This document shows, one piece after another, positions 17,055-25,128 of a stretch of 64,000 bases of DNA. The DNA is from Planctomycetota bacterium (GTDB lineage Bacteria; Planctomycetota; J058). The position numbers and the translations under genes are program-made. The stretch covers positions 1 through 64,000 of the forward strand of contig JAHBXY010000013.1 in NCBI GenBank assembly GCA_019636275.1, given 5' to 3'. Position 1 is the first letter of the stretch. Each line of letters opens with the position of its first letter. Below the pieces are notes generated by a model. It was not told the origin of the DNA, ran no database searches, and saw only the letters and a program-made list of their open reading frames with translations.

Positions 17055-18734
17055 ATGGCCGCTTCGGAGCGGGTCCACGCCGGAGTGCACGCGGTCGTGC
17101 GCCACGCGATCCGCCGCGGCTGGCTCACGGGCGAGCAGCTCCGCGAGGCGCTGCTCCTGCAGGAGCAGCTCCGCGCCGCGGGGCGCCCGGCGGAGCTCTT
17201 GCCGCTCCTGCGCGGGCGCCACCTCCGCCCCGAGCACGTCCCCGAGCTGACGCGGGTCTACCGGGAGGCGGTCGGGCCGCAGCAGGGGGAGACGCTGCCG
17301 CTCCCGGCGCGCGACGTCCCGCGCGAGCTCCTCGACCGCTCGAGCGAGCTCCTGCGCCGGCCGCGCGAGGAGGACCCGCCGCGCGTGAGGGACTTCCTGC
17401 GCGCCAGCGGCGAGGGCGCGCCGGCGCCGACGGGGAGCTTCTCCGCGCCGACGCGCGTGGGCAACTACCGGGTCGTGCGCGAGCTGGCGCGGGGCGGGAT
17501 GGGCGTCGTCTACCACGCGCACAGCGTGGCGCTCGACCGGCCGGTGGCGCTGAAGGTCATGCGCCACGCGCTCGCGCCCGACCCCGAGGACGTGGAGCGC
17601 TTTCTGATCGAGGCGCGCGCGGCGGCGCGCCTGCGACACCCGGGGATCGTCGGCGTCCACGAGGTGGGTCAGGACGAGGGGCGGTGGTTCATCGCCATGG
17701 ACCTCGTCGAGGGCGAGTCGCTCAAGGCGCGCGTCCAGCGCGACGGTCCGTTGCCTGGGCGCGAGGCGGCGCGCATCGCGCTCGGGCTGGCCCGCGCGCT
17801 GGCCTACGCGCACGGGCGCTCGATCCTGCACCGCGACGTCAAGCCCGCCAACGTCCTCCTCGCCCCCGACGGCGCCCCGCTCCTCACCGACTTCGGCCTG
17901 GCCAAGGACGTCGCGCGCGAAGACCGCGGCCTCACGGCCACCGGCGTGGCCGTCGGGACGCCGGCCTACATGCCGCCCGAGCAGGCGCTGGGCGACCTGC
18001 CGCGGATCGACCGGCGCGCCGACGTCTACGGCCTCGGCGCCACCCTCTATGAGATGCTCGCCGGCCGGGCCCCCTTCCGCGGGCCGACCGCCCTGGCGGT
18101 GCTCGAGGACGTGGTGCGGCGCGCCCCCGAGCGGCCGTCGGCGGCGCGTCCCGGGATCGACCAGGACCTGGAGACGATCTGCCTCACGTGCCTGGAGAAG
18201 GAGCCCGAGCGCCGCTACGCCGACGCGGCGGCGCTCGCGGCCGACCTCGAGGCCTACCTCGAGCACCGGCCGATCAGCGCCCGGCCCGTGGGGCCGCTCG
18301 GCCGCGCGCTGGGCGCGCGCGCGTCGCGGGCGCCCTCGCGGCGGCGGGCTCGTCGCTCGTCAGGGCCGTCGCGAGGCTGGGCCTGGCAGGCGGGGCTCGA
18401 GCGCGCCCGCGCCGGGGAGATCGCCCGCCGGCGCCTGGCGCTCGAGGCGGCCTCGCCGCCGTGGAGGGCGGCCCGGCGCGACCGCCGTCGACGCCGCCGC
18501 GCGCGGGGGGGCGGAGGTCGCGAGCGGGTCCCTGGGCGCGAGCTCGGGCCGTCGCGCGGGACCTCCGCGGCGTGGTCGCGGCGGCTTCCGCAGCAGCGGC
18601 GACGCCCGACGCGGCGGAGCGGGCGGCGGGCGCGGAGGACCTCGCCAGGCTCGCCGCGGCGGTCGAGGCCCTGGGAGGCGGCGCGGCCCGCTCACCGCGG
18701 CGCACGAGGAGGCCACGCGCGGCCGAGCGGCTGA
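17055..18734 (+). CDS. PEQA-type Ser/Thr protein kinase (C-terminal part shifted)
   Basis: ATG at 17055. Residues ~1-135 are a helical N-terminal domain (RRGWLTGEQLREALLLQEQL). The kinase domain starts near 136: GNYRVVRELARGGMGVVYHA (Gly-rich loop), VALKVM (Lys), HRDVKPANVLL (catalytic loop, ~258), TDFGLAKD (DFG, ~279), GTPAYMPPEQA (activation segment) and RADVYGLGATLYEMLAGRAP. Its end, CLEKEPERRYADAAALAADL followed by HRPISARPVG, is characteristic of planctomycetal kinases, which continue into a membrane helix and TPRs. From ~18300 the reading is no longer reliable: the membrane helix VAGALAAAGSSLVRAVARLG is in another frame. The kinase catalytic residues are intact. Confidence 0.9.
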   Translation: MAASERVHAGVHAVVRHAIRRGWLTGEQLREALLLQEQLRAAGRPAELLPLLRGRHLRPEHVPELTRVYREAVGPQQGETLPLPARDVPRELLDRSSELLRRPREEDPPRVRDFLRASGEGAPAPTGSFSAPTRVGNYRVVRELARGGMGVVYHAHSVALDRPVALKVMRHALAPDPEDVERFLIEARAAARLRHPGIVGVHEVGQDEGRWFIAMDLVEGESLKARVQRDGPLPGREAARIALGLARALAYAHGRSILHRDVKPANVLLAPDGAPLLTDFGLAKDVAREDRGLTATGVAVGTPAYMPPEQALGDLPRIDRRADVYGLGATLYEMLAGRAPFRGPTALAVLEDVVRRAPERPSAARPGIDQDLETICLTCLEKEPERRYADAAALAADLEAYLEHRPISARPVGPLGRALGARASRAPSRRRARRSSGPSRGWAWQAGLERARAGEIARRRLALEAASPPWRAARRDRRRRRRARGGGGRERVPGRELGPSRGTSAAWSRRLPQQRRRPTRRSGRRARRTSPGSPRRSRPWEAARPAHRGARGGHARPSG

Positions 18735-20233
18735 CCCGGCGCGCCTTGCGCAGCGCGGCGGGGCGCCAGCCGTCGTTCGCCGAGCAGATGGCCCTGGCAC
18801 AGGCGCGCGCACGCTCGGCACGCCTGCGGGCCGCCAGCGGCCTGCGAGCTGGCCCGGGCCGGCGCGGCGCGGCCCGCGGGCGCGCTCGGGCCTGAGCGCG
18901 TCTACGACCGGCGCGACCCGGCGGCGCGCGCCCTCTGCGAACCGGCGGGCCACGTGCAACCACGAGGCCGTGGCGCGGGCGCTCAGGCGGCTGGGGCGCA
19001 GCCCGTCGGCGGCCCGCTGCTGCGCGCTCGAGCAGGCGCGCGCCGACTGGCCCTACGCGGCGACGCCGAGGCGCGTCGAGCGCCGCGCCCGCGCGCATCG
19101 CCTAAGGAGCTGGGCGACAGGAGCCCGGGCGGCCCTGGCCGACACGACGCGCCGTCGCGCTCGACCCCGGGCGGGCGGCCGCGTCTGGGTGGTCGGGCGC
19201 GCGCGCGCCAGGAGCGAGGCCACGACCGCGAGGGGCGCCCTGGCCGACGGCGGCACGCCCGTGACGCTCGCCCCGACCATCCGGAGGCCTGGCTGGCGCT
19301 CGCCGGCGCCCTACGCGCGAACCGGGACGCCTCCGGCCCGCGCTCCGAGGCCCCTCGACCGGGCCGTGGCGCGCTGTGGCCCCGCAGGCGCCTGGGCGCG
19401 GCGGTCGCGCGGCCAGGCCCGCCTCGCCGCGGGCGACGTCGCCGGCGCGCGCGCGGACGCCGACGAGGCCGTGCGCCTCGCGCCGCGAGAGCCGGGGGTG
19501 CGGATCGGCAGGGCGATCGTCCGCGAAGCGCTGGGCGACCTGACCGGCGCGCTCGAGGACCTCGACGCGGCGCTCGAGGTCGACCCCGAGCATGCGGGCG
19601 CCCTGTCGCATCGCGGGGCGATCCGGCTGCGCATGGGGCGGCCCGAGGAGGCCTTCGCCGACCTGACGCGGGCGATCGAGCTCGCCCCGGGGAAGCGCCT
19701 CGTCGCCGCCGCGGCGCTCGCCACGCGGGCCCTGCTCAAGCGCGACCGCGGCGACCTCGAGGGCGCCTTGCTCGACGTCGAGGCGGCCCTGCGCCTCGAT
19801 CCGAAGCTGGCCCGCCCCTACCTCGTCCGGGCCAGCGTGCGCGTGGCGCGGCAGGACCTCGCCGGGGCGCGCGACGACCTCGACCGCGCCCTGCGCCACG
19901 ACCCCGACGACGCCGACGCGCTGGCCAACCGCGGCTCGCTCCGGGCGCACACGGGCGACCTCCCCGGGGCGCTCGCCGACCTCGACCGCGCCGTCGAGCT
20001 CCAGCCGCGCTCGGTCGTGGCCCGGGTCCTGCGCGGCAACGTGCGCCTCCTCCGCGAGGACCTCGACGGCGCGCGCGCGGACCTCGAGGAGGCCACGCGG
20101 CTGGAGGCGCGCTCGCCCGAGGCCTGGCGGCTCCTGGCCGACCTCCACGGCCGGCGCGGCGACGCGGCGGCGCGCGCGCGCTGCCACCTGGCTTTGGGCG
20201 CGCGCAGCTCACGCGCGCGACGACGACGCCGCC
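18735..20233 (+). pseudogene. Frame-scrambled TPR region of the kinase
   Basis: Between ~18300 and ~19390 no single frame holds for long, though fragments look like protein (AEDLARLAAAVEALGG, RLTRRALRSAAGRQPS). From ~19391 to ~20200 one frame gives five or six regular TPRs (for example GDLTGALEDLDAALEVDPEH, GRPEEAFADLTRAIELAPGK, GDLPGALADLDRAVELQPRS). At ~20195-20200 a single-base shift moves the signal into the frame of the next entry. The whole of 17055-20800 is best read as one kinase-TM-TPR gene of about 1245 codons, with several frameshifts that are real lesions or sequence errors. Confidence 0.7.
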
Positions 20234-20800
20234 GTGATCGAGCTGGTCGAGGAGCGCCTGCAGCGGCGCGACTGGGCGGGCGCCGAGCGCCAGCTCGACC
20301 ACGCCCTCGGCCGCGGCGACACGGCGCGCCTGCGCGTGCTGCGCGGCAAGGCGCGGCTGGCGCAGGCCCGGCACGCCGCGGCGCGGGAGGACTTCGACCG
20401 CGCCGCGGCGCTCGATCCGGGCGACGCCGACGCCTGGGTGGGCCGCTCCCTCGCGCGCCGGCTGGCGGGCGACCCGGCCGGCGGCGACGAGGACCTCGCC
20501 ACCGCCGCCGCGACCCGCCCCGAGCCGGCGTCGCTGTGGGAGCTGCGCGCCGAGTGGCGCCTCGAGCTCGGGGACCCCCGCGGCGGCCTCGACGACGTCG
20601 ACCGAGGCCTGGCGCTCTGCGGCGCCCGCCCCCGGCCGCGGCTGCACCTCGTGCGCGGCGCGGCCCTGCAGCTCGTCGGGGAGGTGGAGCAGGCCATGCG
20701 CGAGTACGAGCGCTTCCTGGCCCTGACCCCCGAGGCGCCCGAGGCCGGGCAGGTGCGCGAGCTCCTGCGCCAGTTCCGCGAGGCGAACCCGGCGCGCTGA
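20234..20800 (+). CDS. C-terminal TPR piece of the kinase gene
   Basis: 188 residues as an isolated frame from GTG 20234, but the coherent reading begins ~35 bases earlier (ARDDDAAVIELVEERL). Two or three TPR units are visible: RRDWAGAERQLDHALGRGD, HAAAREDFDRAAALDPGDAD and VGEVEQAMREYERFLALTPE, the last typical of a terminal TPR. It has no start signal of its own, so it is the end of the kinase protein rather than an independent gene. The stop at 20800 is 13 bp from the end of the convergent gene. Confidence 0.65.
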   Translation: MIELVEERLQRRDWAGAERQLDHALGRGDTARLRVLRGKARLAQARHAAAREDFDRAAALDPGDADAWVGRSLARRLAGDPAGGDEDLATAAATRPEPASLWELRAEWRLELGDPRGGLDDVDRGLALCGARPRPRLHLVRGAALQLVGEVEQAMREYERFLALTPEAPEAGQVRELLRQFREANPAR

Positions 20801-20813
20801 AGCGCGCGAGCGG

Positions 20814-21707
20814 TCAGGCGCCCGGCGCGGTCGTCCCCGAGGCCGGCCGGTGGTCTTGGCGCCAGGACCCCGCGCCGTCGCCGTCGGCGCCGAGCGCGCC
20901 GACCGTGGCCACGGCGGGCTGGCCGAGGGTCGCCGCCGGGTCCTCGAGGAGGCCGCGCAGCAGCTCGAGCGACCGGTGCGCGTAGAGCCCGTCGGTCACG
21001 CGCTCGTCCATGGTGAAGCGCAGGGTGGCCTTGCCCTCGTGCGCCCGGCCGACCACGCAGAAGAGCGACCCCGTGCCGTGCTCGTAGAGGTGGTGATAGC
21101 AGGGGGACATCTTCAGGCTGCCCAGGTTCGCCACGAACATGCTCGTGTAGAGCGGGTCGCCGTCGATGAACCCGCGCGGCGCGAGGCCCAGGGCGTCGAG
21201 CCAGCGGAACAGGCTGTAGAAGATGCGCCGCAGGAACACCGGGAGCTTCACGAGCAGGCGCAGCTCGCGCTCGGTGCTGCTCTCGCGCCCCGAGCGCTCC
21301 GCCCGGACGTCGCCGCGCACGCCGGTGACGACCTCGGCGAAGCTCAGCCCGTCGACGCGGCGCTTGAGCGTCTTGAGCGGGGCGCCGTCGTCGAGCCGCT
21401 CCTTGGCCGCGAACGAGAACCACACACCGTCGCGCTGCCACAGCCGGCCGCCGGCGACGAAGCGGTTGAGCTCGGGCCGCGCCTGGAGGACGCGCCCCGC
21501 CGCCCAGAGCACGAGGTGGAACAGCGTCGCCCGCGCCTCGGGGTGCGCGCGGTTCCAGTCGTCGAGGAACGGCTGCGTGCGCGCGAGGTCGACCTCGAGG
21601 TCGAAGTAGACGGCGGCCTCGTTGCGGCCCGGCATGATCAGCGGCATGGCCTGGCGGTAGGGCGCCGCGTCCGTGACGAGCGTCCCGTCGGGTCGGCGAT
21701 TCCACAT
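20814..21707 (-). CDS. 2-oxoacid dehydrogenase E2-like acyltransferase fold, catalytic His absent
   Basis: 297 residues from the ATG at 21707 (MWNRRPDGTLVTDAAPYRQA). It matches the catalytic (CAT-like) domain of E2 acyltransferases without lipoyl or E1/E3-binding domains: an N-terminal PLIMPGRNEAAVYFDLEVDL, ATLFHLVLWAAGRVLQARPE (channel helix), YTSMFVANLGSLKMSP, and a C-terminal RFTMDERVTDGLYAHRSLEL. In active enzymes this last motif is D-H-R-x-x-D-G. Here His is Glu, so normal acyl transfer is unlikely. Stand-alone E2-like proteins occur in several bacteria with unknown roles. It is unlinked to the genuine sucB at 45231. Confidence 0.78.
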   Translation of the reverse strand: MWNRRPDGTLVTDAAPYRQAMPLIMPGRNEAAVYFDLEVDLARTQPFLDDWNRAHPEARATLFHLVLWAAGRVLQARPELNRFVAGGRLWQRDGVWFSFAAKERLDDGAPLKTLKRRVDGLSFAEVVTGVRGDVRAERSGRESSTERELRLLVKLPVFLRRIFYSLFRWLDALGLAPRGFIDGDPLYTSMFVANLGSLKMSPCYHHLYEHGTGSLFCVVGRAHEGKATLRFTMDERVTDGLYAHRSLELLRGLLEDPAATLGQPAVATVGALGADGDGAGSWRQDHRPASGTTAPGA

Positions 21708-21856
21708 GCCCCGAGGGTACCCCTGGTCTGCTCGCCGTGGCGAGCCGTCGCGTCGGTCCGTGCGCAAGCCCTGCGACAGGAAGAGCCTCGGAGCGCGATG
21801 GCGGGTCGGCCGGGGGGCTCCGTAGAGGGGGAGCGAACCGTCGACGGAGCACCGAC

Positions 21857-22513
21857 ATGCAGGACGCGAGACCCAGGCGAGCCCGGCGGATCACCGACCT
21901 CGAGCGCTGCCCGTTCTGCCATGACGACGTGCGGCTCGACCGGCCGGGCTCGTGGGTCGCCTGCCAGGGCTGCCTGGCACGCCACCACGCGGGTTGCTGG
22001 ACGGAGGCGCGCCGCTGCGCCGCGTGCCGGGCGGACGGGGCGCTCGCGCGGGGCGGCGGGCGCCGGCCCGCGGTCGTCGCCCTCGCGACCGGGGTCCTCC
22101 TGGGGCTCGTCGGCGGCGTCGGGCTCTCGCGCGTGCCGGTCGAGCGGCTCAGGGCGTCGTCGACGGCGGCGGAGGTGACGGCGGTGGTGGTGACGCCGGC
22201 GGCGACACGGCCGACGGCCGTCGCGGCGGTCGCGCCCGAGCGCGTGCCCGAATGGGTCCTCGAGCGGCTCGGCTTCTTGGCCAGCGAGGGGCGGCGCCGG
22301 GACGCCGAAGCCCTGATCGAGCGGCTGGCGCTCCGGAGCGAGACCCGGGCGGAGCTGCGCCGGAGCTTCGAGCAGGCGCTCACGGCGGTCGAGGCGGATC
22401 GACGCCGACGGGCCGGGAGGGACTGGTGCGGCCCGGTCCTCGATCTGGGCGCAGCGCTGGCCACGCCGCCGTCCGTCGTGAGCTTCCCGCTCGCGCGCCA
22501 CACGCCGCGCTGA
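21857..22513 (+). CDS. Prokaryotic RING-finger membrane protein
   Basis: 218 residues, ATG at 21857 with GGAG 7 bases upstream. The N-terminus (~15-65) has ordered Cys/His pairs: CPFCHDDV, VACQGCLARHHAGCW, RRCAAC, matching a treble-clef RING/PHD-like domain (Prok-RING family). A membrane helix follows at ~78-97 (AVVALATGVLLGLVGGVGLS), then a Thr/Ala-rich stretch and a helical C-terminus. Such proteins are common in Planctomycetota and are thought to bind membrane or partner proteins; no E2/ubiquitin system is visible here. Confidence 0.75.
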   Translation: MQDARPRRARRITDLERCPFCHDDVRLDRPGSWVACQGCLARHHAGCWTEARRCAACRADGALARGGGRRPAVVALATGVLLGLVGGVGLSRVPVERLRASSTAAEVTAVVVTPAATRPTAVAAVAPERVPEWVLERLGFLASEGRRRDAEALIERLALRSETRAELRRSFEQALTAVEADRRRRAGRDWCGPVLDLGAALATPPSVVSFPLARHTPR

Positions 22514-22562
22514 TCGCGCCCGATCCCTGGCGCCTTGACCGCGCGGGCGTACGCTGGACGAC

Positions 22563-23702
22563 ATGAGGTCCCCCGCGCCCGCGCGCGGGCGGGCCCGCGC
22601 GCCGGGGGACGACGCGGAGGTCCGCCCGCTGCTCGAGTCCGTCGCCGCCGCCCGCGAGGTTGGGCTGCGCTGGGTGAGCGACGCCGCGCCCGGGATCCGC
22701 CGGCGGCGGGCCGGCCGCGGCTTCGTCTTCGTGACCCCCGACGGCCGCCGCGTGGCCGACGCCGACACGCTCGCCCGGATCCGCGCCCTCGCGATCCCGC
22801 CCGCCTGGACGGAGGTGTGGGTCTGCCTCGTGGCGCACGGCCACGTCCAGGCGACCGGACGCGACGCGGCCGGGCGAAAGCAGTACCGCTACCACGCGCG
22901 CTGGCGGGCCGTGCGCTCGCGCACCAAGTACCGCGAGCTGATCGCCTTCGCCCGCGGCCTGCCAGCCCTGCGGCGGCGCGTCGACCGCGACCTCACCCGG
23001 CCCGCCCTGGACCGGCCGCGGGTCCTGGCGGCGGCGGTCTCGCTTCTCGACAGAGGGCTGCTCCGCGTCGGCAACGACGAGTACACCCGGCGCAACCGCT
23101 CCTACGGGCTGACCACGCTCCGGGCGCACCACGCGCAGGTGCAGGGGAGCACGATCCGCCTGCGCTTCCGCGGCAAGAGCGGGGTCCAGCGTGACGTGGC
23201 CGTCGACGACCCGCGCCTGGCGCGCGTCGTGCGTCGCTGCAAGGACCTCCCCGGCGGCGAGCTGTTCCAGTGGGTCGACGGCGACGGCGTCGCGCGCGAC
23301 GTCGGCTCGGGCGACGTGAACGACTACCTGCGCGAGGTCACCGGCCAGGAGGTCACGGCCAAGGACTTCCGCACCTGGGGCGGCACGTTGATCTGCGCCG
23401 TGACCCTCGCGCGTCTCGGCCGTCCGCGCACGAAGCGCGAGCTGAAGCGCAACGTGTGTCGCGCGGTCGAGGTCGCCGCCCGGCATCTCGGCAACCGCCC
23501 GGCCACCTGCCGCGGCTTCTACGTGCACCCGGCGGTGCTCGAGGCATACGAGGACGGCCGCCTGGCGCAGTACCTGCGCCGGACGCCGCTGCGCGAGCGC
23601 CCAACCCCGACGCGCGGCCTCAGCCGCGAGGAGCAGCAGGTGCTCGCCCTGCTCGAGGCCCACGAGGCGCGGGCGACGCGGGCGCTGGCGGCGCGAGCCT
23701 GA
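22563..23702 (+). CDS. DNA topoisomerase IB
   Basis: 379 residues, ATG at 22563. Bacterial/poxvirus-type topoisomerase I. The N-domain has FVTPDGRRVADADTLARIRA and LAIPPAWTEVWVCLVAHGHV. The catalytic domain has YRYHARWRAVRSRTKYRELI, LLRVGNDEYTRRNRSYGLTT, LRFRGKSGVQRDV (Lys of the active site), KDFRTWGGTLICA (Arg) and ATCRGFYVHPAVLEAYEDG, where the Tyr attacks DNA. All catalytic residues are recognisable. It relaxes supercoils without ATP. It is ~50 bp from the Prok-RING gene, with no functional link evident. Confidence 0.93.
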   Translation: MRSPAPARGRARAPGDDAEVRPLLESVAAAREVGLRWVSDAAPGIRRRRAGRGFVFVTPDGRRVADADTLARIRALAIPPAWTEVWVCLVAHGHVQATGRDAAGRKQYRYHARWRAVRSRTKYRELIAFARGLPALRRRVDRDLTRPALDRPRVLAAAVSLLDRGLLRVGNDEYTRRNRSYGLTTLRAHHAQVQGSTIRLRFRGKSGVQRDVAVDDPRLARVVRRCKDLPGGELFQWVDGDGVARDVGSGDVNDYLREVTGQEVTAKDFRTWGGTLICAVTLARLGRPRTKRELKRNVCRAVEVAARHLGNRPATCRGFYVHPAVLEAYEDGRLAQYLRRTPLRERPTPTRGLSREEQQVLALLEAHEARATRALAARA

Positions 23703-23722
23703 ACCAGGACGGAGGTGGCGAC

Positions 23723-24229
23723 GTGGACGCACACAGGACGATCACCGAGCAGGACGCGCGCTTCCTCGCGGTCGTCCAGCTCACGCTGGCGCTCGGCGTC
23801 GTGCTCTACCTGGGCCTCGTCTTCGTCGTGGCCCAGTCGACCCAGGCCCAGGAGGCGCGGCCGGACCCGGTGCAGGTCCGACTCCTGGCCCTCCTGAGCG
23901 CGGCGCATGCCGTCGCCGCCGTGACCGCCTGGACGACCGGGGTGGTCGCCTACCGGTGGACGCTCGTCAGACCGAGCGGAGCGCGGCCGGGGGCGCGCCT
24001 GCGCCTGGCCGCGATCCTGCGGCTGACCCTGTTCGAGGGCGCGGCCCTCTTCGGCCTGACGGTGTGCCTGCTCGCCGCCGGCGCCGGCGCGCTCGCCAGG
24101 ACGCCGCTCCTGTGGCTCAACGCGCTCTCGGTGGTCCCGCTTCTCGTCCTGGTCGTCGCGACCTGGCCGAGCCGCGCGCGGCTCGAGCGGGCCGTCGCCC
24201 CGCGCCGCGCGCGCGCGAGGGTCCCCTGA
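23723..24229 (+). CDS. Small four-helix membrane protein
   Basis: 168 residues from the GTG at 23723, which has GGAGG at a spacing of seven. Four hydrophobic segments: VVQLTLALGVVLYLGLVFVV, LLALLSAAHAVAAVTAWTTG, LFEGAALFGLTVCLLAAGAG and ALSVVPLLVLVVATWPS. No catalytic motif is recognisable. Lying 20 bp after topoisomerase IB, it is probably in the same transcript. Function unknown. Confidence 0.78.
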   Translation: MDAHRTITEQDARFLAVVQLTLALGVVLYLGLVFVVAQSTQAQEARPDPVQVRLLALLSAAHAVAAVTAWTTGVVAYRWTLVRPSGARPGARLRLAAILRLTLFEGAALFGLTVCLLAAGAGALARTPLLWLNALSVVPLLVLVVATWPSRARLERAVAPRRARARVP

Positions 24230-24837
24230 GCGACGCCGACCGCACGGCTGACCGAGCGCCCGCGCTCGGGCACGACCGGATCGGCCGACGGACGCGCTCG
24301 CCGAGGCGAGGAGAGCGCAGCGCCTGGGGGGTGGTGCACCTGGGTCCCGCCCGGCAGCCGAGGTGGGGAGTGCGGCCGGCGCGTCCTGTCGGGTCGACGT
24401 GCTCCCGCTCGGAGGTCGCGGTCCTGGTCGTCACGACCAGCCGAGAGCCCCGTGCGGCTCGAGCGGGCCTCCTCGCACCGCCCGCGCGCGCGTGGGGCGC
24501 GTCTGACCGACGACGCTGACCGACGACGCGCTCCGCAGAGCGAGCGAGGTGACTTCTCTTCCCCGGCGCTCGGGCAGGGACGGGCTGGACAGGCGACGGA
24601 CGCTCGCGCGAAGGACGCTCGCGCAGGCGAACGGAGCTGAAGCTGCCTGGGGGGCGCCTGCGCTGACCGCGAGCGAGCCTGCGCCGCTTGCGCCCCTGCC
24701 TGCCGGCTGCCGGCAGCACACCGGCTCCCGTGTCTGGAGGCTGCGGCGCACGGGGGCCCTCGCGCCGCGCCGCGCTCACGAGGGCCCCCCTTTCCTGCCT
24801 GCGACGCTCTCTCAGCAGACCTCGCCCCGCCCCTCGG
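24230..24837. other. Non-coding stretch, no gene seen
   Basis: 608 bp between convergent genes. Open frames on both strands give Arg/Pro/Ala-rich peptides with no domain and wrong third-position bias. Some short reiterations occur (for example gacgctgaccgacgacg near 24500-24530 and gaaggacgctcgcg near 24597-24625), but there is no clear element apart from the tandem repeat that follows. It could be decayed coding sequence. Confidence 0.45.
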
Positions 24838-25128
24838 GCTCAGGGCTGGTGTCGCGACCTCGCAGGGGCCGGCGGACGCTCACCCGCCCCATCCCGCCAC
24901 GCCGGCTCAGGGCTGGTGTCGCGACCTCGCACGGGGCCGGCGGACGCTCAGCCGCGGACGCTCAGCCGCCCCGTCCCACCACACGGGCTCAGGGCCGGTG
25001 TCGCGACCTCGAGCGAGGCCGGCGGACCAGCCGACGTCGCCTCGCCGCTCGAGTTCGAAGCTGATATCGCGACGTCGCTCGCTCAGCCGACCTCGCCTCG
25101 TCGCTCGGGTTCAGGCTGGACCGGCTGC
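24838..25128. repeat. Imperfect ~70-bp tandem repeat
   Basis: Four units begin near 24839, 24906, 24988 and 25053 with ctcagggctggtgtcgcgac or a variant, and a truncated fifth at ~25108. Intervals are 67, 82 and 65 bp; the longer one contains a 14-bp internal duplication (gccgcggacgctca). Units diverge progressively rightward. The last part enters the 3' end of the oxidoreductase gene (stop at 25083-25085), so that protein's C-terminal tail is repeat-derived. Confidence 0.75.

Noticed and set aside
24117..24779. Possible 220-residue minus-strand gene in the 24230-25082 gap
   Set aside because: The product is Arg/Pro/Ala-rich with no motif or start signal, overlaps the end of a real membrane-protein gene, and its base bias is not that of neighbouring genes.
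24838..25128. CRISPR array
   Set aside because: The units diverge along their whole length and there are no constant repeats separated by unique equal-length spacers.
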